DNA of 64,000 nucleotides, from assembly GCA_945860705.1 (NCBI GenBank), contig CAMART010000003.1:148314-212313 (forward strand), written 5' to 3'. The translations under genes and the position numbers were made by a program. The DNA is from Chitinophaga pinensis. GTDB taxonomy: Bacteria; Bacteroidota; Bacteroidia; Chitinophagales; CAMDFR01. Under the pieces are notes generated by a model. The model saw only the letters and a program-made list of their open reading frames with translations, made no database searches and was not told the origin of the DNA. Below are positions 28,901-37,435 of this stretch, piece after piece. Position 1 is the stretch's first letter, and every line of letters starts with the position of its first letter.

Positions 28901-30484
28901 TATAGAATAAATATTTTTCATCATCAAATCCCACATAGGTATTTGAGGACGAGCGCTGGTACTTTTAAGCATTTTTAGATATAAAACTTTACTTACATCC
29001 AAAGAGTCACCTACTATTTGAGATGAGAATTCTCCTACTTGAAATCTTTGTCCATTGTATGTATATTCATAAGCAACACCAAGCACCTCATTTGGATTCA
29101 AAGTTTGATTGAGTGATATAAAACCAAGTACTGGATCAAATGTAAAATCTGTAGGAGCAAGTTTACGAGCATAGATTTTTTCATAATCTTGTATTGGTTG
29201 CAGACCTAACTCGTCTTTCAAAAAAGGAATCGCTTGGTCTATACCTCTTCTAGCATCTACCAGTGTAGGATCACCTGCAGTAAGTTTAGCATAAAGATTA
29301 TTTGAATTATTATCTGGTAATTGATTAGCAGGATTTGAAGAAATCTCTGGAGAAAAAGGATTTACTTCACCTAAATCTGCTAAAGCTACAACATCTCTTA
29401 CGTTGATAGTTGCACCATTTCTGTTTGTTACCCAAACCTCTACCCTATTTATTTGCACTACCGAACGTATATTTGGAATAGTGCTCAAAGCAAAATCAAA
29501 ATTGCTTCTAAAATTTTGTGATAAGAAATAGTGTCTATTTAAATCATACTTATCTGCTGCCAATTCAAATTTTTGAATTTGTGCACCATTTTCTAGAATT
29601 ATACTTTCCTTTTTAGATTTTTGTTGAGACATCAAAGCCGACACTGTAAATCTTCCAAACCTTAGTTTAGTTTTAAAACCAAAAAGTGCTTGAGCTCCTG
29701 TAATCAATTGAGTATTTAGAGGTAAACTAACTGTACCTGCAGCTACTTCTTGTACGATGTCATCTTCTTCGCCTACATAGTTGAGCTTTATTAAATTATT
29801 AAAATCATTATTAAAACTAAAACCGCCTTGAGTATTATAATTTAAATTGAGCTGTAATTTATTTCCTATTTTACCAAGCACATTCATGTTGATATTCATA
29901 TCAAAATCAAAACCACCATTTTTTTGTACACGCTGAGGCAATGTGGGATTGGCTATTTTGGTACTATTGCCACCAAGCGTCAATTCTATATTTCCAGATG
30001 GACGGATATCTACTGTTAGTCCGCCAAAAAGTCTGTCTAGAGTTTTATTTTTTGTATTGATTGGTGCAACTATTCCTTTTCGTTCTACAAGTTCGGCACC
30101 ATTATTTCTTCCTTTTACAAATTCGTTTTTTTGTTGTTGCTCAATATATTTCACGTATTCATCGTAAGTAAGATATTGTGGTGGACGCACTGCAAAGCCA
30201 CCTACTGTTTCACGAACAATGTATAATTTTGTCTCCGGATCATATTCTACAGTCTTTACTATGTTTGAAGGATCATCTAAATCTACAGAATTATTTACAG
30301 GGTCGGTTACAAAATCTCCATTTCTATCTTTAATAGGATATTTAAGCGAATCAGGACTTGAAGCATGAGCAAGTAGTGAAGTAAATAAACATATAGTAAA
30401 AAAAATCGATAGTCTCATGTAAGTATCCAATTGCTTCTTTTTGTTAATATTAATTCTATATAAACGTTGAAATTTAATTTTCAT
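22988..30484 (-). CDS. sprA: SprA, outer-membrane translocon of the type IX secretion system
   Basis: 2,498 residues as drawn, the usual giant size of SprA, a 36-strand barrel through which T9SS cargo crosses the outer membrane. A signal peptide begins at internal Met23 (MRLSIFFTICLFTSLLAHA, ATG at 30418). The ATG at 30484 has a GAGGGG sequence 3 nt before it but would put 22 basic residues first, so the start is uncertain. Family features include an early FGGLTVDIRPSGNIELTLGG and a long series of Asn- and aromatic-rich strands to the C-terminal LKLRLSLNPN. Around 24430-24690 lies an unusual Lys-rich coiled-coil-like insert (about 85 residues). It lies 25 bp downstream of ruvA, a pairing also seen in Flavobacterium. 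Confidence 0.96.
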   Translation of the reverse strand: MKIKFQRLYRININKKKQLDTYMRLSIFFTICLFTSLLAHASSPDSLKYPIKDRNGDFVTDPVNNSVDLDDPSNIVKTVEYDPETKLYIVRETVGGFAVRPPQYLTYDEYVKYIEQQQKNEFVKGRNNGAELVERKGIVAPINTKNKTLDRLFGGLTVDIRPSGNIELTLGGNSTKIANPTLPQRVQKNGGFDFDMNINMNVLGKIGNKLQLNLNYNTQGGFSFNNDFNNLIKLNYVGEEDDIVQEVAAGTVSLPLNTQLITGAQALFGFKTKLRFGRFTVSALMSQQKSKKESIILENGAQIQKFELAADKYDLNRHYFLSQNFRSNFDFALSTIPNIRSVVQINRVEVWVTNRNGATINVRDVVALADLGEVNPFSPEISSNPANQLPDNNSNNLYAKLTAGDPTLVDARRGIDQAIPFLKDELGLQPIQDYEKIYARKLAPTDFTFDPVLGFISLNQTLNPNEVLGVAYEYTYNGQRFQVGEFSSQIVGDSLDVSKVLYLKMLKSTSARPQIPMWDLMMKNIYSIGGFQISNEDFFLDLYYNDPGNGLKRYLPEGNIRGKQLIRVLNLDNTNNQRDPQPDGVFDFIPDITIKVNNGRIMFPCVEPFGSYLQSKFDEYGDNAIAPNYVYNQLYDSTQIIAQQFPELNRFVIKGSYKSSAGGDIQLGAFNLPQGSVVVTAGGIRLTEGLDYTVDYSLGRVKIINEAITQSGNQVKVDFENNALFGFQTKALYGTRMDYRVSEKLNIGATLMHLSERPFTQKVNIGEDPTRNTIFGADVKYNTDLPWLTKALDKLPIYATKDMSTLTFNGEVARLQPGHSRLIGKDGVIYLDDFEGTNSGFDLRLPAQNWKLASTPRGARDANGNFIFTEADNYDSTFNFNRAKLSWYTIDPLFVQDNSILTPQYIKDKPEDYINHYTRQIQQTEVFPNKAIQNFQGPLPTLDLHFNPRERGPYNFEATPFATTYASGIDDSGYLNNPKSRWAGIMRNIDNTDFEQSNVEYIEFWMLDPFIDNNSINRRGELIFNLGTISEDILHDSRMLYENGLSCDPNKNDQTTMGQVPRIAPIVNAFDNDPATRACQDVGFDGLSDDQEISRYTNFISQLRSTVTSNTALIDQLALDPANDNYKYYRDESYEAVNAKIIDHYNDFNNVQGNSPIVDANQQFSDAATNIPDIEDLNRDNSINENEEYYQYRVPIFPGMNETNNKYIVSRVDNPAANFTFNGQNIPLDPYTWYQFRIPIREYDERVGDIQDFRSIQTLRMYATSFEKEITMRFAKLELIRNQWRVYNNDLKRPGDVIPTDPDNPTTFFQTSVNIEENSEKLPVNYLIPPGIFREQGPGQTATNSLQLNEQAISVRACNLQDGDARALFKNVNLDLRNYKRLKMFLHAEEAGPVVTDNDIISFLRIGSDYNTNYYQYEIPLKVTPAGVYDNNIEADRAKVWPEENNVDLDLDAFIRLKQERNANGVPLSVPYSTVDDKGRILTIVGNPDLGLSATIMLGVKNPAQNSKYNPRDVSDDGAAKCVEVWFNELRTNGLAEEGGTATLASLNLKMADLANIAVSTRYHSIGFGQLEQKVDQRYRDEYVDYDLAGNVEVGKFFPKKAGIRIPFYGTYAQKFSTPQYDPYMLDVKSKDNIANIKNIFGADSANGYKRQIQTIETRRGFNFTNVRIVPDSKSKKVWPWSLGNFTFTYAFAEQFRSDPFMEYNGIKNHTGSFGYNYSPQPWFLFPFKKAIKSKSKWFDIIKDINFNIVPTTISFNTEIRRRFGEQRLRVIGEEDFPIAPTYNKYFVWDRDYAFRWSPFKSLNIDYAATNNARIDEPDGKIDTKEEKKEIWDNVLEFGRNTNFNQSLNASYNLPINKIPLLDWVQVRGSYAANYTWTAAPQVRNDEGKMVQNTLGNIISNSQNISTSGDFNIKRLYDKLPFLKTYNNPNPNQGDAKKRKTFNDAQKKAKDKLKADLLKAQKELNKNKKEIKDIKEDEKLSNDEKKPLIKALKVKIKATKKSIRKIKKDIAEKQPSEKPGVALLIQPLLMLKKVSVTYSENRSTTVTGFMQTPKYLGVSGINSPGYDFAFGKQPGMTPFTEMDANERNAWLDKAAANGWISNDTFLNRPFLQTYQQTLNIKANLEPWRDFKIDLEWNKSYTVNHQQFFKKETGDGDFEHLFPRDMGTFTITTAPILTAFDKLDTNFTSKLYFEFEKNRSVISDRFSKENPNAAPTDFIQPDGSVLQGYKEGYGPKSQDVLIPSFLAAYQGKNANTVNLNPFKSLPLPNWRFTYNGLTNFAWAKKVFTSFSITHSYNSTMSINSFETNLQYLGDGYTNSKLKDTLSNNYFAQYRMPNIVLNESFQPLIGIRMTFKNTLTIDFDYKKSRIMTMSFTDYQLNEIKSETFTFGAGYKLKGLKFALFKIKGKPFKLENDFNFRFDFSIRDNVTVSHRIDQDSHIPTVGSKVISISPSIDYTVSKRVNLRFFFDYNRTVPKTSASFPITNMQGGLKLRLSLNPN

Positions 30485-30509
30485 TGCCCCTCATGTATAA
30501 GTCTTTGAT

Positions 30510-31112
30510 TTACAAAGATTTTAAAGTTAGTTTTATCATTTGTTCTACACTAGCATCTTGATTAGTACCTACTATTTTGCCCAATGCTTTTTCTGCCATA
30601 GGTCTAGCGATACCAAGAGCTATAAGAGCCTGAAGAGCCTCATCTTGTACGCCCATTTTTTGTTGAATCATCCCTGTACTAGAAGAAGTACTAGAAGTAC
30701 CACTTATTTTGTCTTTTAGCTCTAAAATGGCGCGTTGTGCAGTTTTGGGACCGATACCTTTGATGCTTTGTATCAAAGCTACATTGCCATTGAGTATAGC
30801 TTTTTCTATTTCAATAGGAGTAAGTGAAGAAAGCATCATACGAGCAGTATTAACACCAATACCCGAAACAGATGTAAGTTTTAAGAATATTTCTCTTTCG
30901 GCTTCTTCATGAAAACCAAATAATTCGAGTCCACTCACGTTTGATCCTTCATTTTTTACATGTAAATGAGTGTATAATTTACACTCTTTCAAATTTTGAA
31001 TAGCAGTGTATGTATTTAAGCTAATATGCAAGCCATATCCAATACCATTTGATTCAATTACTACAAGCGCAGGATTGATAGTTGCTATCGCTCCCTTTAA
31101 AAAATACATCAT
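30510..31112 (-). CDS. ruvA: Holliday junction branch migration protein RuvA
   Basis: 200 residues, normal length. The N-terminal OB domain (YFLKGAIATINPALVVIESNGIGYGLHIS, split here only by reading) is followed by the paired helix-hairpin-helix motifs (FLKLTSVSGIGVNTARMML and LIQSIKGIGPKTAQRAILEL). The small C-terminal domain (ALQALIALGIARPMAEKAL) is the part that binds RuvB. RuvA holds four-way junctions while RuvB drives migration. sprA follows on the same strand after a 25-bp gap, so the two are likely co-transcribed although functionally unrelated. Confidence 0.96.
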   Translation of the reverse strand: MMYFLKGAIATINPALVVIESNGIGYGLHISLNTYTAIQNLKECKLYTHLHVKNEGSNVSGLELFGFHEEAEREIFLKLTSVSGIGVNTARMMLSSLTPIEIEKAILNGNVALIQSIKGIGPKTAQRAILELKDKISGTSSTSSSTGMIQQKMGVQDEALQALIALGIARPMAEKALGKIVGTNQDASVEQMIKLTLKSL

Positions 31113-31222
31113 ATTTATTTACAAGGCTTTCGGTTCTATAATTCTATAAAAAAGGACGCTAAGATAATAAAATTAACTGAATGAATAGCGGAATAAAATA
31201 TATAGCAATTTATTAGGTGATT

Positions 31223-31540
31223 TTAATGGAAAATACCTGCTTCTTTTTTGTTGATAGTATAAAATATAATTTCGTCTGCTTCAGATTTAAATGGGGTAAT
31301 AAATACAGATAGACTTGCTTCTGCTTTCCAATCTGTAATATACCAGAATCCTTTATTTACAATAGCTTCATCCATTGTAGAAGCTTTATAAATAATCATT
31401 GTTGCTTCGTTTTTATTTTCAGTTATGTATACATTTTTAGTAATATCTAATTTTTCGTCAGATACATACACTACTTGTGATGATGCGATAAAAAACATCA
31501 ACATAAATAAACTAAAAATATATAAAACCTTGTATTTCAC
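31223..31540 (-). CDS. Small exported DUF6150-like protein
   Basis: 105 residues with an N-terminal signal or anchor (YKVLYIFSLFMLMFFIASSQ). After it come short imperfect repeats of about 15-20 residues: VYITENKNEATMIIYKA, then WYITDWKAEASLSVFIT, then FITPFKSEADEIIFYTI. Each has a [YF]-x-[TS]-[DEP]-x-[KN]-x-E-A core, as in the DUF6150 family of Bacteroidota. Function unknown; the repeats suggest a small beta-structure outside the cytoplasm. It is the last gene of a three-gene operon (gaps of 9 and 5 bp) behind a small membrane protein and a penicillin acylase family enzyme. Confidence 0.7.
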   Translation of the reverse strand: MKYKVLYIFSLFMLMFFIASSQVVYVSDEKLDITKNVYITENKNEATMIIYKASTMDEAIVNKGFWYITDWKAEASLSVFITPFKSEADEIIFYTINKKEAGIFH

Positions 31541-31549
31541 ATCACTAAA

Positions 31550-31921
31550 CTAAGCATTATCTTTCAATAATCCAAATGATGACTTTAAATTTTTGCCAAA
31601 CCAAGTAGATAAACCTCCTAAAAGAGCTCCTACTAGAGCTGTGATAGATATCAATAACCATTTAGATGGCAATTTGAACAAAGTAGTTATTTTGCTAGAT
31701 AGTAGTCCTACATTTTGAATATCCATAAACATCATCAATAGAAACCAAGCTAAAAATACACTGGAGAATCCAAGCAAAAAACTAGGGGTGGATTTTGTGG
31801 AATAAATAATTGATCCAATAATCAATAACGGAATAAATATATACCATATAGGTACGAAATAAGAAACTAATAAAATAGTTATTAGAAACATAAAAAACGT
31901 ATAGATATTATTATTTTTCAT
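31550..31921 (-). CDS. Small integral membrane protein, function unknown
   Basis: 123 residues with four predicted membrane segments: about residues 8-24, 26-42, 48-68 and 88-108. The first two are separated by a short PIW turn. The last contains a glycine-rich stretch (ALVGALLGGLSTWFG), and a short basic tail ends at KDNA. I do not recognise the family. The gene sits 5 bp after the penicillin acylase gene and 9 bp before the DUF6150 gene, so all three probably share a transcript. Confidence 0.7.
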   Translation of the reverse strand: MKNNNIYTFFMFLITILLVSYFVPIWYIFIPLLIIGSIIYSTKSTPSFLLGFSSVFLAWFLLMMFMDIQNVGLLSSKITTLFKLPSKWLLISITALVGALLGGLSTWFGKNLKSSFGLLKDNA

Positions 31922-31926
31922 ATAGA

Positions 31927-34359
31927 TTAAGGATTTAAAACTAAAGTTATAGATGCATGTTTTTTCATTTCTTCAATTGACGAACTATGATATACTTGAT
32001 AATATTTTCCTTCTGACCAATCTTGTACAAAATTGTCATAATACTTGCTACCGGGGTTGCCACTCTGCCCTCCAGGATATATGGCTACTGCATTGATATC
32101 ATCTGTCATTTCTACTATCATTCTCCAACTTGGCCCATGATATTTAGATGTGGCATTTACGATGCTTTTATTACCTCCACAAGCTACATAATCAATAGTG
32201 AATGCAGGAATTTTTGCTAAGTGCTCTATCGTAGTATGTTTGTATTCCGACCAATTTTTTTCAGTCATGTGAGTTATTTTATTACTAGTAGCTTCAAAGC
32301 TGAGTAAGAGCAAATCTTGCAAAGTTTCTACTTTCGATGTACTTTTTATATCATAAAAAACGGAAGTTTTTTCATCTATGATAAAATGAGCCATAGTAAC
32401 ATCTTCTGGTATTCTCATTGGAAAATCTGCATGGTAAAATTCATCCCATAGCAAAGATTTAAATGTATCTTTCCACATTTCAAAATAGGCCGGCTCTATC
32501 ATATTTGCTTCGTTATAAAAATTCCATTTTGATAAATCATCTATTACTTTTAGTTGTGATTTATTCAATTTGGTTTTATCGAGTTTGCTCAACATCACTG
32601 GCAGGCATTCACTAGCTTGCATATTAAAATTATCTAATTGTAGTTTTTCCATTTCAACTATACTGATATTATTCATTCCAGATAATAAATTATTGATTCT
32701 TCTATTTCTGTTATAATCAAAAACTCCTGAATAATTGTATGGATAGGTTGGGTCTGTTGGATGCTGATTGGCACTGCTTACAAAGGCTCTAGAAGGATTT
32801 ACAATATGAGGATTATCTGCAAATGGAATATAACCTTGCCAATCATTTGTAGTTTTGCTTCCATCTTGTATAAATATAGCTTGGTCTTTTCTTTCTATTG
32901 GAAATTTACCTTGTTGTTGTATAGCTATATCTCCATTTTTGCAAGCGAATACAAAATTTTGTGCTGGGCAAGAATAATGCGATATTGCTTCAAAATAATC
33001 CTTTATGTTTTGTGCTTTATTTAACTTATTAAATGTAAGCATCTCTGTACTTTCGTCGTGTGCAGTCCATCTTAACGCAAGATTCAATGATTTTTTATCA
33101 ATATAGTTTTTGTCATAAACCACAGGTCCATGATGTGTATATACGATAGTATCATAAAAAGTATCCATACCTTTTATCTCAAATTTTTCTATTACTTTTT
33201 TTGTAGCTACATATTTTCCATCGAGCAAATATTCATTCATACTGGCATCTTTAAAAGTAACTTTATACCAATCTCTGATATCTCTTCCTGCATTTGTTAC
33301 ACCCCAAGCTATATGATCATTGAAACCACTAATCACCCCAGGAGCACCAGGCAAACTAGCACCACTTACATTATATTCTGGGCATGATAAATGAATCTGA
33401 AACCAGATACTTGGCAAGCTCAATCTAAGGTGTGGGTCATTTGCTAAAATAGGTTTACCACTTTTTGTTTTACTACCTGCAACTGCCCAATTATTACTTC
33501 CTTTCATATAATCTTCTTCTTCCCTATCTATTGGATTATCTATTTTATTTGGAGCAAATGAATTTATAGAAAGTAACGAATCTGAGATCTCTAAAGGACT
33601 TTCGATACTTCTAGTGTATATGGTTCCAATAGGAATAATAGGATCTTGCTCTGGCCACCAATCTTTATAGATGTTTTCAAAATTTTCTTTACCTATCATA
33701 TTGAGAGCATTGGTATGTTCAATATCATACTCCAATGCTGTTAGATTTTCTGCCATTGCTTTGAGCAGAAGTCCTGTTTTCAGTGGTGTCCAATCTTCGG
33801 GCTGGTAGTTGAGCAATTTATATTCTACTGGCATCGAAGCTTCATCGAGTCCATGTATATATTGATTGATTCCATTAGTATATGCATCTAACAATTTTTT
33901 TGCATGAGGATCTTTTTCTACAGCGGCTAATGTTTGTTGTGCGCCATATTTCATGCCTGTTCTTCTTTTCAATCTATCAAATGGCAATAACTTTGGACCT
34001 AATATTTCGCTAACTCTACCGCAAGCAGCTCTTGTTTGTATTTCCATTTGCCAAAGTCTAAATCGTGCTGTGACATATCCCTGAGCAAGATATAAGTCTT
34101 CTTCATTTTGTGCATAGATGTGAGGCACCATATGTTCGTCATATATAATAGACACGGGTGATTTTAGTCCTTTTAAATTTATATTTTCTTCTGTTTTTAA
34201 CTGAGCCTTTTCAGCATTTTTCCAAAAACCAGTGATAGGATTTATAAATTTTCCAATCGGTGGAATAGTACTACTAGCTGTTTTGATGGAATAGCTATTT
34301 AAAAAATAGAATAACGATACTAGTAATAGTAAAGATATAACTGTAGTTAAGTGTTTCAT
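31927..34359 (-). CDS. Penicillin acylase family protein (Ntn hydrolase), exported
   Basis: 810 residues with an N-terminal membrane segment (VISLLLLVSLFYFLNSYSI). The alpha-subunit signature SIIYDEHMVPHIYAQNEEDL is at about residues 70-90. The spacer and self-cleavage point follow, with nucleophile Ser in KGSNNWAVAGSKTKSGKPI, and then a beta-subunit with NDPHLRLSLPSIWFQ and the conserved TNAGRDIRDWY segment. Family enzymes mature by autoproteolysis to expose the N-terminal Ser and hydrolyse amide bonds; some cut penicillins, others acyl-homoserine lactones or unknown natural amides. The true substrate is not readable here. First gene of a three-gene operon, with a good promoter box at 34373-34380. 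Confidence 0.9.
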   Translation of the reverse strand: MKHLTTVISLLLLVSLFYFLNSYSIKTASSTIPPIGKFINPITGFWKNAEKAQLKTEENINLKGLKSPVSIIYDEHMVPHIYAQNEEDLYLAQGYVTARFRLWQMEIQTRAACGRVSEILGPKLLPFDRLKRRTGMKYGAQQTLAAVEKDPHAKKLLDAYTNGINQYIHGLDEASMPVEYKLLNYQPEDWTPLKTGLLLKAMAENLTALEYDIEHTNALNMIGKENFENIYKDWWPEQDPIIPIGTIYTRSIESPLEISDSLLSINSFAPNKIDNPIDREEEDYMKGSNNWAVAGSKTKSGKPILANDPHLRLSLPSIWFQIHLSCPEYNVSGASLPGAPGVISGFNDHIAWGVTNAGRDIRDWYKVTFKDASMNEYLLDGKYVATKKVIEKFEIKGMDTFYDTIVYTHHGPVVYDKNYIDKKSLNLALRWTAHDESTEMLTFNKLNKAQNIKDYFEAISHYSCPAQNFVFACKNGDIAIQQQGKFPIERKDQAIFIQDGSKTTNDWQGYIPFADNPHIVNPSRAFVSSANQHPTDPTYPYNYSGVFDYNRNRRINNLLSGMNNISIVEMEKLQLDNFNMQASECLPVMLSKLDKTKLNKSQLKVIDDLSKWNFYNEANMIEPAYFEMWKDTFKSLLWDEFYHADFPMRIPEDVTMAHFIIDEKTSVFYDIKSTSKVETLQDLLLLSFEATSNKITHMTEKNWSEYKHTTIEHLAKIPAFTIDYVACGGNKSIVNATSKYHGPSWRMIVEMTDDINAVAIYPGGQSGNPGSKYYDNFVQDWSEGKYYQVYHSSSIEEMKKHASITLVLNP

Positions 34360-34372
34360 TAATGTAAATTTT

Positions 34373-34380
34373 CAAAAATA
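34373..34380 (-). promoter_or_regulatory. -7 promoter box TATTTTTG of the penicillin acylase operon
   Basis: Exact TAnnTTTG match on the minus strand, 13 nt before the ATG at 34359, in the 101-bp divergent region shared with the sterol desaturase gene. Confidence 0.55.
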
Positions 34381-34447
34381 AATATAGTATTTATTATTGC
34401 TAGACTATAGATTATTTAAAAAAAATCTTTTAATAATTAAAAATTAC

Positions 34448-34455
34448 TACTTTTA
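34448..34455 (+). promoter_or_regulatory. -7-like box TACTTTTA of the sterol desaturase gene
   Basis: Seven of eight match to TAnnTTTG, 5 nt before the ATG at 34461, again predicting a very short leader. Confidence 0.35.
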
Positions 34456-34460
34456 TTCTT

Positions 34461-35699
34461 ATGAATATATATGCGCTCATTACACCAATAGTTTTAATTC
34501 TTTTGATAGCAGAAATTATTTATTCTATTGCAAAAAATAAAGGCTACTATTCTTTTCAAGACACTATGGCTAATCTTGCTACAGGAATTGGTAATCAATG
34601 TATCAATCTTGGTGTGGCTTTTTTTGTATATAAATTTTATGGTTTTTTATATCAGTTTGCACCATACAAATTTGAAGCAGTTTGGTATAATTATGTCTTA
34701 TTATTGATTTTACAAGATTTTGTTTTTTATTGGTTTCATCGTACTGGCCATAGTATCAATATTTTTTGGGCAGCACATATGCCACATCACTCATCAGAGG
34801 AGCTCAATCTATCTGTAGGTATACGTGCTAGTTTTACACAACGATTATTTCAGTTTGCCTTTTTCGATTGGGTATTTCCATTATTGGGTTTTTCGCCTGA
34901 GATGGTTTATAGTGTAGCTGCAGTCCATTTACTTATAGCCTATTGGCATCATACCAAAGTAATAAACAAACTTGGATGGGTAGAAAAAATATTTGTAACG
35001 CCTGCACACCATCGAGTGCATCATGGTGTAAATACTCAATATTTAGATAAGAATTTTTCAGAAGTATTTATTTTATGGGATAGAATATTTGGCACACATG
35101 AAGAAGAAAAAGAAGAAGTATGTTATGGTGTGACCAAACCTCCTGGCACATGGGATCCATTACTTATAAATATCCAATTTTGGAAACACTTATGGGATGA
35201 TATGATAGCAGCTCCATATTTTATAGATAAAATAAAAGTATGGTTTATGCCTTTGGGCTGGCGTCCTCGTGGTGTAGGTGATGGCAATATACCTAGAATA
35301 GGCTATACTCTCGAAGAGCAAACAAAATTTAAGTCAACTCAAACTCCTTTTACCACTTACTATTTAATTTTTCAATTAGTAATTGGTTTACTCATCACCA
35401 CTTTTACTATCAATAAAAAATTAGACTTTATCACTAGCGATAGAATTTTACTTTGTATTGCATTATTTGTTATGATAGTGAGTTGGAGTAAATTATTAGA
35501 AGGAAAAAAACATGCCATAGTTATAGAAATCATCAATTTACTATTTCTATATTCTTGTTTGTTTTTTGTATTATATCATTCATTTAGTATTTCATTATTT
35601 AGTTGGCAAAACGCACTAGTAGCTATAATTTCGGGTATTTCTATATCATGGATTTGCTTTATAAAATTGAAAATAAAAGCTAAAAATCAACAAGTTTAA
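34461..35699 (+). CDS. Sterol desaturase / fatty acid hydroxylase family membrane protein
   Basis: 412 residues with several membrane spans. It carries the eight-histidine di-iron motifs in order: HRTGH near residue 95, HMPHHS near 108, and HHRVHHG near 192. A further HH lies in YWHHTKVINK. The family puts hydroxyl groups or double bonds on lipids or alkyl chains at the membrane face; bacterial homologues act on carotenoids, sphingolipid-type chains or alkylglycerols. The last ~110 residues add three or more hydrophobic spans not part of the catalytic core. The stop overlaps the start of the next hydrolase gene by one base, so both are made from one mRNA. Confidence 0.9.
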   Translation: MNIYALITPIVLILLIAEIIYSIAKNKGYYSFQDTMANLATGIGNQCINLGVAFFVYKFYGFLYQFAPYKFEAVWYNYVLLLILQDFVFYWFHRTGHSINIFWAAHMPHHSSEELNLSVGIRASFTQRLFQFAFFDWVFPLLGFSPEMVYSVAAVHLLIAYWHHTKVINKLGWVEKIFVTPAHHRVHHGVNTQYLDKNFSEVFILWDRIFGTHEEEKEEVCYGVTKPPGTWDPLLINIQFWKHLWDDMIAAPYFIDKIKVWFMPLGWRPRGVGDGNIPRIGYTLEEQTKFKSTQTPFTTYYLIFQLVIGLLITTFTINKKLDFITSDRILLCIALFVMIVSWSKLLEGKKHAIVIEIINLLFLYSCLFFVLYHSFSISLFSWQNALVAIISGISISWICFIKLKIKAKNQQV

Positions 35700-36625
35700 T
35701 GAAAAAAAGATATAAAATCCTTCTAGTTTTTTTGGTGCTTTTTATCTTAAGTATAAGTTTCATTTTTCTCAGGCCATCAAATATCATTAAGAGAGAAGAT
35801 GCTATCAAAGAACTTGCACAAAAAGACTCCAAATTTTTAGACTGTAATGGAACAAAAATTCATTATTTAGATCAAGGTAAAGGTAAGACCATCGTCATGA
35901 TTCATGGGCTCGGTGGCTCGCATAGAAATTTTGAAAAATTAGCCAATGTACTATCAAAAGAATATAGAGTGATTCGTATAGATTTACCTGGATTTGGACT
36001 CTCAGAATTTCCTAAAAATAGAAATGATTTTGTACAAATATATGATGAAGCATTATATATAATAATAAATCAATTAAAACTTGATTCTGTTATACTGATG
36101 GGCAATTCGATGGGTGGTATGATTTCTTGGGCACACACATATAAACATCCTGAAAAAATAGAAAAATTAATTCTGATGGGAAGTGCAGGATACAATCTTA
36201 TTGAAGCTAGAGAACAAGCTGTTCAATTTTCAAGATTCCAATTTGTAAAATATCTGACAACAAAAGGTCTACCATTATTTATAACAAAAAAAGGAGTTGA
36301 AAGATGCTATCATGATCCATCTTTTATTATTGAAAAAGAGGTAATAAAAGCTAATAAATTTTGGAATGTAGAGGGTAATTTAGAGGTGTTTTTTAAGCTT
36401 ACACAAACTAATGATTTTCCAGATGAAGCATGGATAAGAAAAATAGATAAACCAACTTTAATAATATGGGGAGATGATGATAAAATAGCTCCAATAGAAA
36501 ATGCTTCAAAGTTTGAAAAGGATATTAAAAACTCCAAAAAAATAATATATGAGAAATGCGGTCACATGCCCCAAAATGAATGCACTCAGAGACTAGCAAA
36601 TGATGTACGTTTATTTATAAACTAA
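35699..36625 (+). CDS. Alpha/beta-fold hydrolase, membrane-anchored or exported
   Basis: 308 residues. A single N-terminal hydrophobic segment (KILLVFLVLFILSISFIFL) precedes a classical alpha/beta hydrolase. Oxyanion HGLGGSHRNF is near residue 70, nucleophile motif GNSMGG near 138, an Asp in IIWGDDDKIAP near 262 and a His in KCGHMPQNE near 286. Its ATG overlaps the stop of the sterol desaturase gene (TAATG), which suggests a shared lipid-related task, but the substrate is unknown. The 3' end faces the next gene on the opposite strand with a gap of one base. Confidence 0.88.
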   Translation: MKKRYKILLVFLVLFILSISFIFLRPSNIIKREDAIKELAQKDSKFLDCNGTKIHYLDQGKGKTIVMIHGLGGSHRNFEKLANVLSKEYRVIRIDLPGFGLSEFPKNRNDFVQIYDEALYIIINQLKLDSVILMGNSMGGMISWAHTYKHPEKIEKLILMGSAGYNLIEAREQAVQFSRFQFVKYLTTKGLPLFITKKGVERCYHDPSFIIEKEVIKANKFWNVEGNLEVFFKLTQTNDFPDEAWIRKIDKPTLIIWGDDDKIAPIENASKFEKDIKNSKKIIYEKCGHMPQNECTQRLANDVRLFIN

Positions 36626-36626
36626 T

Positions 36627-37298
36627 TTACTTTGGAGAAACAAATCGAGAATTTAATAAATAATATCCTGATGTATCTATATTATTGCCTTTAGAAGAAT
36701 AGGCTATTTCTTCAGATGATTTTCTATTTTTTAGGGCAACAAAATCTACTACTTTACAATCACTAACATCTATATATGATAAATCTTTTTGCATATTGAT
36801 TTTCTCATAATGAATTGGTAACTTCGCAATATAAGGAAAGTAATTATTCGTATAACTTTTAAGCATAAATGTTTGAACAACATCAGTGGCAAGTGCTACC
36901 TTAGTAAAGTTATTATCCTCACAAATCTTCATTGAATAATAAATATTTTCCGTGCTATGTTCAGCTTTTAATTCTATAAAAATAACTGAATCTGGAACAC
37001 CAATTTCTGTAGCAATTTTTTTCATAACGAGAGCTTCTTTGTATTCAGTAGAAACAGCAGAACCTGTAAATATGATATGTTTTGTCTTGCCCATATCATA
37101 TAAGGCCTTTGCCCATAAGATTCTCATTTTCAAAACATCATTATTACCATTTTTGAAATAAGGAAAACCCGGTACAATCACTGCATCAAATACATCTTCT
37201 TTGTATTTTACATTGAGGTTGTGATAACTCATTCTTTTGATTAAGCAACTGTTTAAAAGAATAATTAAAAATAATGATACAGTGATTTTAGTCTTCAT
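36627..37298 (-). CDS. DUF218 (SanA/ElyC/YdcF-like) lipoprotein
   Basis: 223 residues. The N-terminus is a lipoprotein signal with Cys at about residue 18 (FLIILLNSC). The DUF218 core follows: DAVIVPGFPYF, then MGKTKHIIFTGS, then a conserved acidic residue and Asn in AEHSTENIYYS, then VALATDVVQTFM. DUF218 proteins act in envelope integrity in Gram-negative bacteria, possibly on lipid carriers or wall sugars, but the reaction is not firmly known. Convergent with the preceding hydrolase gene with a single base between stops and no room for a separate terminator. Confidence 0.85.
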   Translation of the reverse strand: MKTKITVSLFLIILLNSCLIKRMSYHNLNVKYKEDVFDAVIVPGFPYFKNGNNDVLKMRILWAKALYDMGKTKHIIFTGSAVSTEYKEALVMKKIATEIGVPDSVIFIELKAEHSTENIYYSMKICEDNNFTKVALATDVVQTFMLKSYTNNYFPYIAKLPIHYEKINMQKDLSYIDVSDCKVVDFVALKNRKSSEEIAYSSKGNNIDTSGYYLLNSRFVSPK

Positions 37299-37435
37299 GT
37301 TTAATATTATTCATATAATACATTATAAACTATTATTTTGTTTTAAATATTGTGTTAAATTTTTTTAACTAAGTATTTTATCATGTCTTTATAAATTATT
37401 TTATCTTTATATGTTGTTTTAAATGTATTAAAGCT

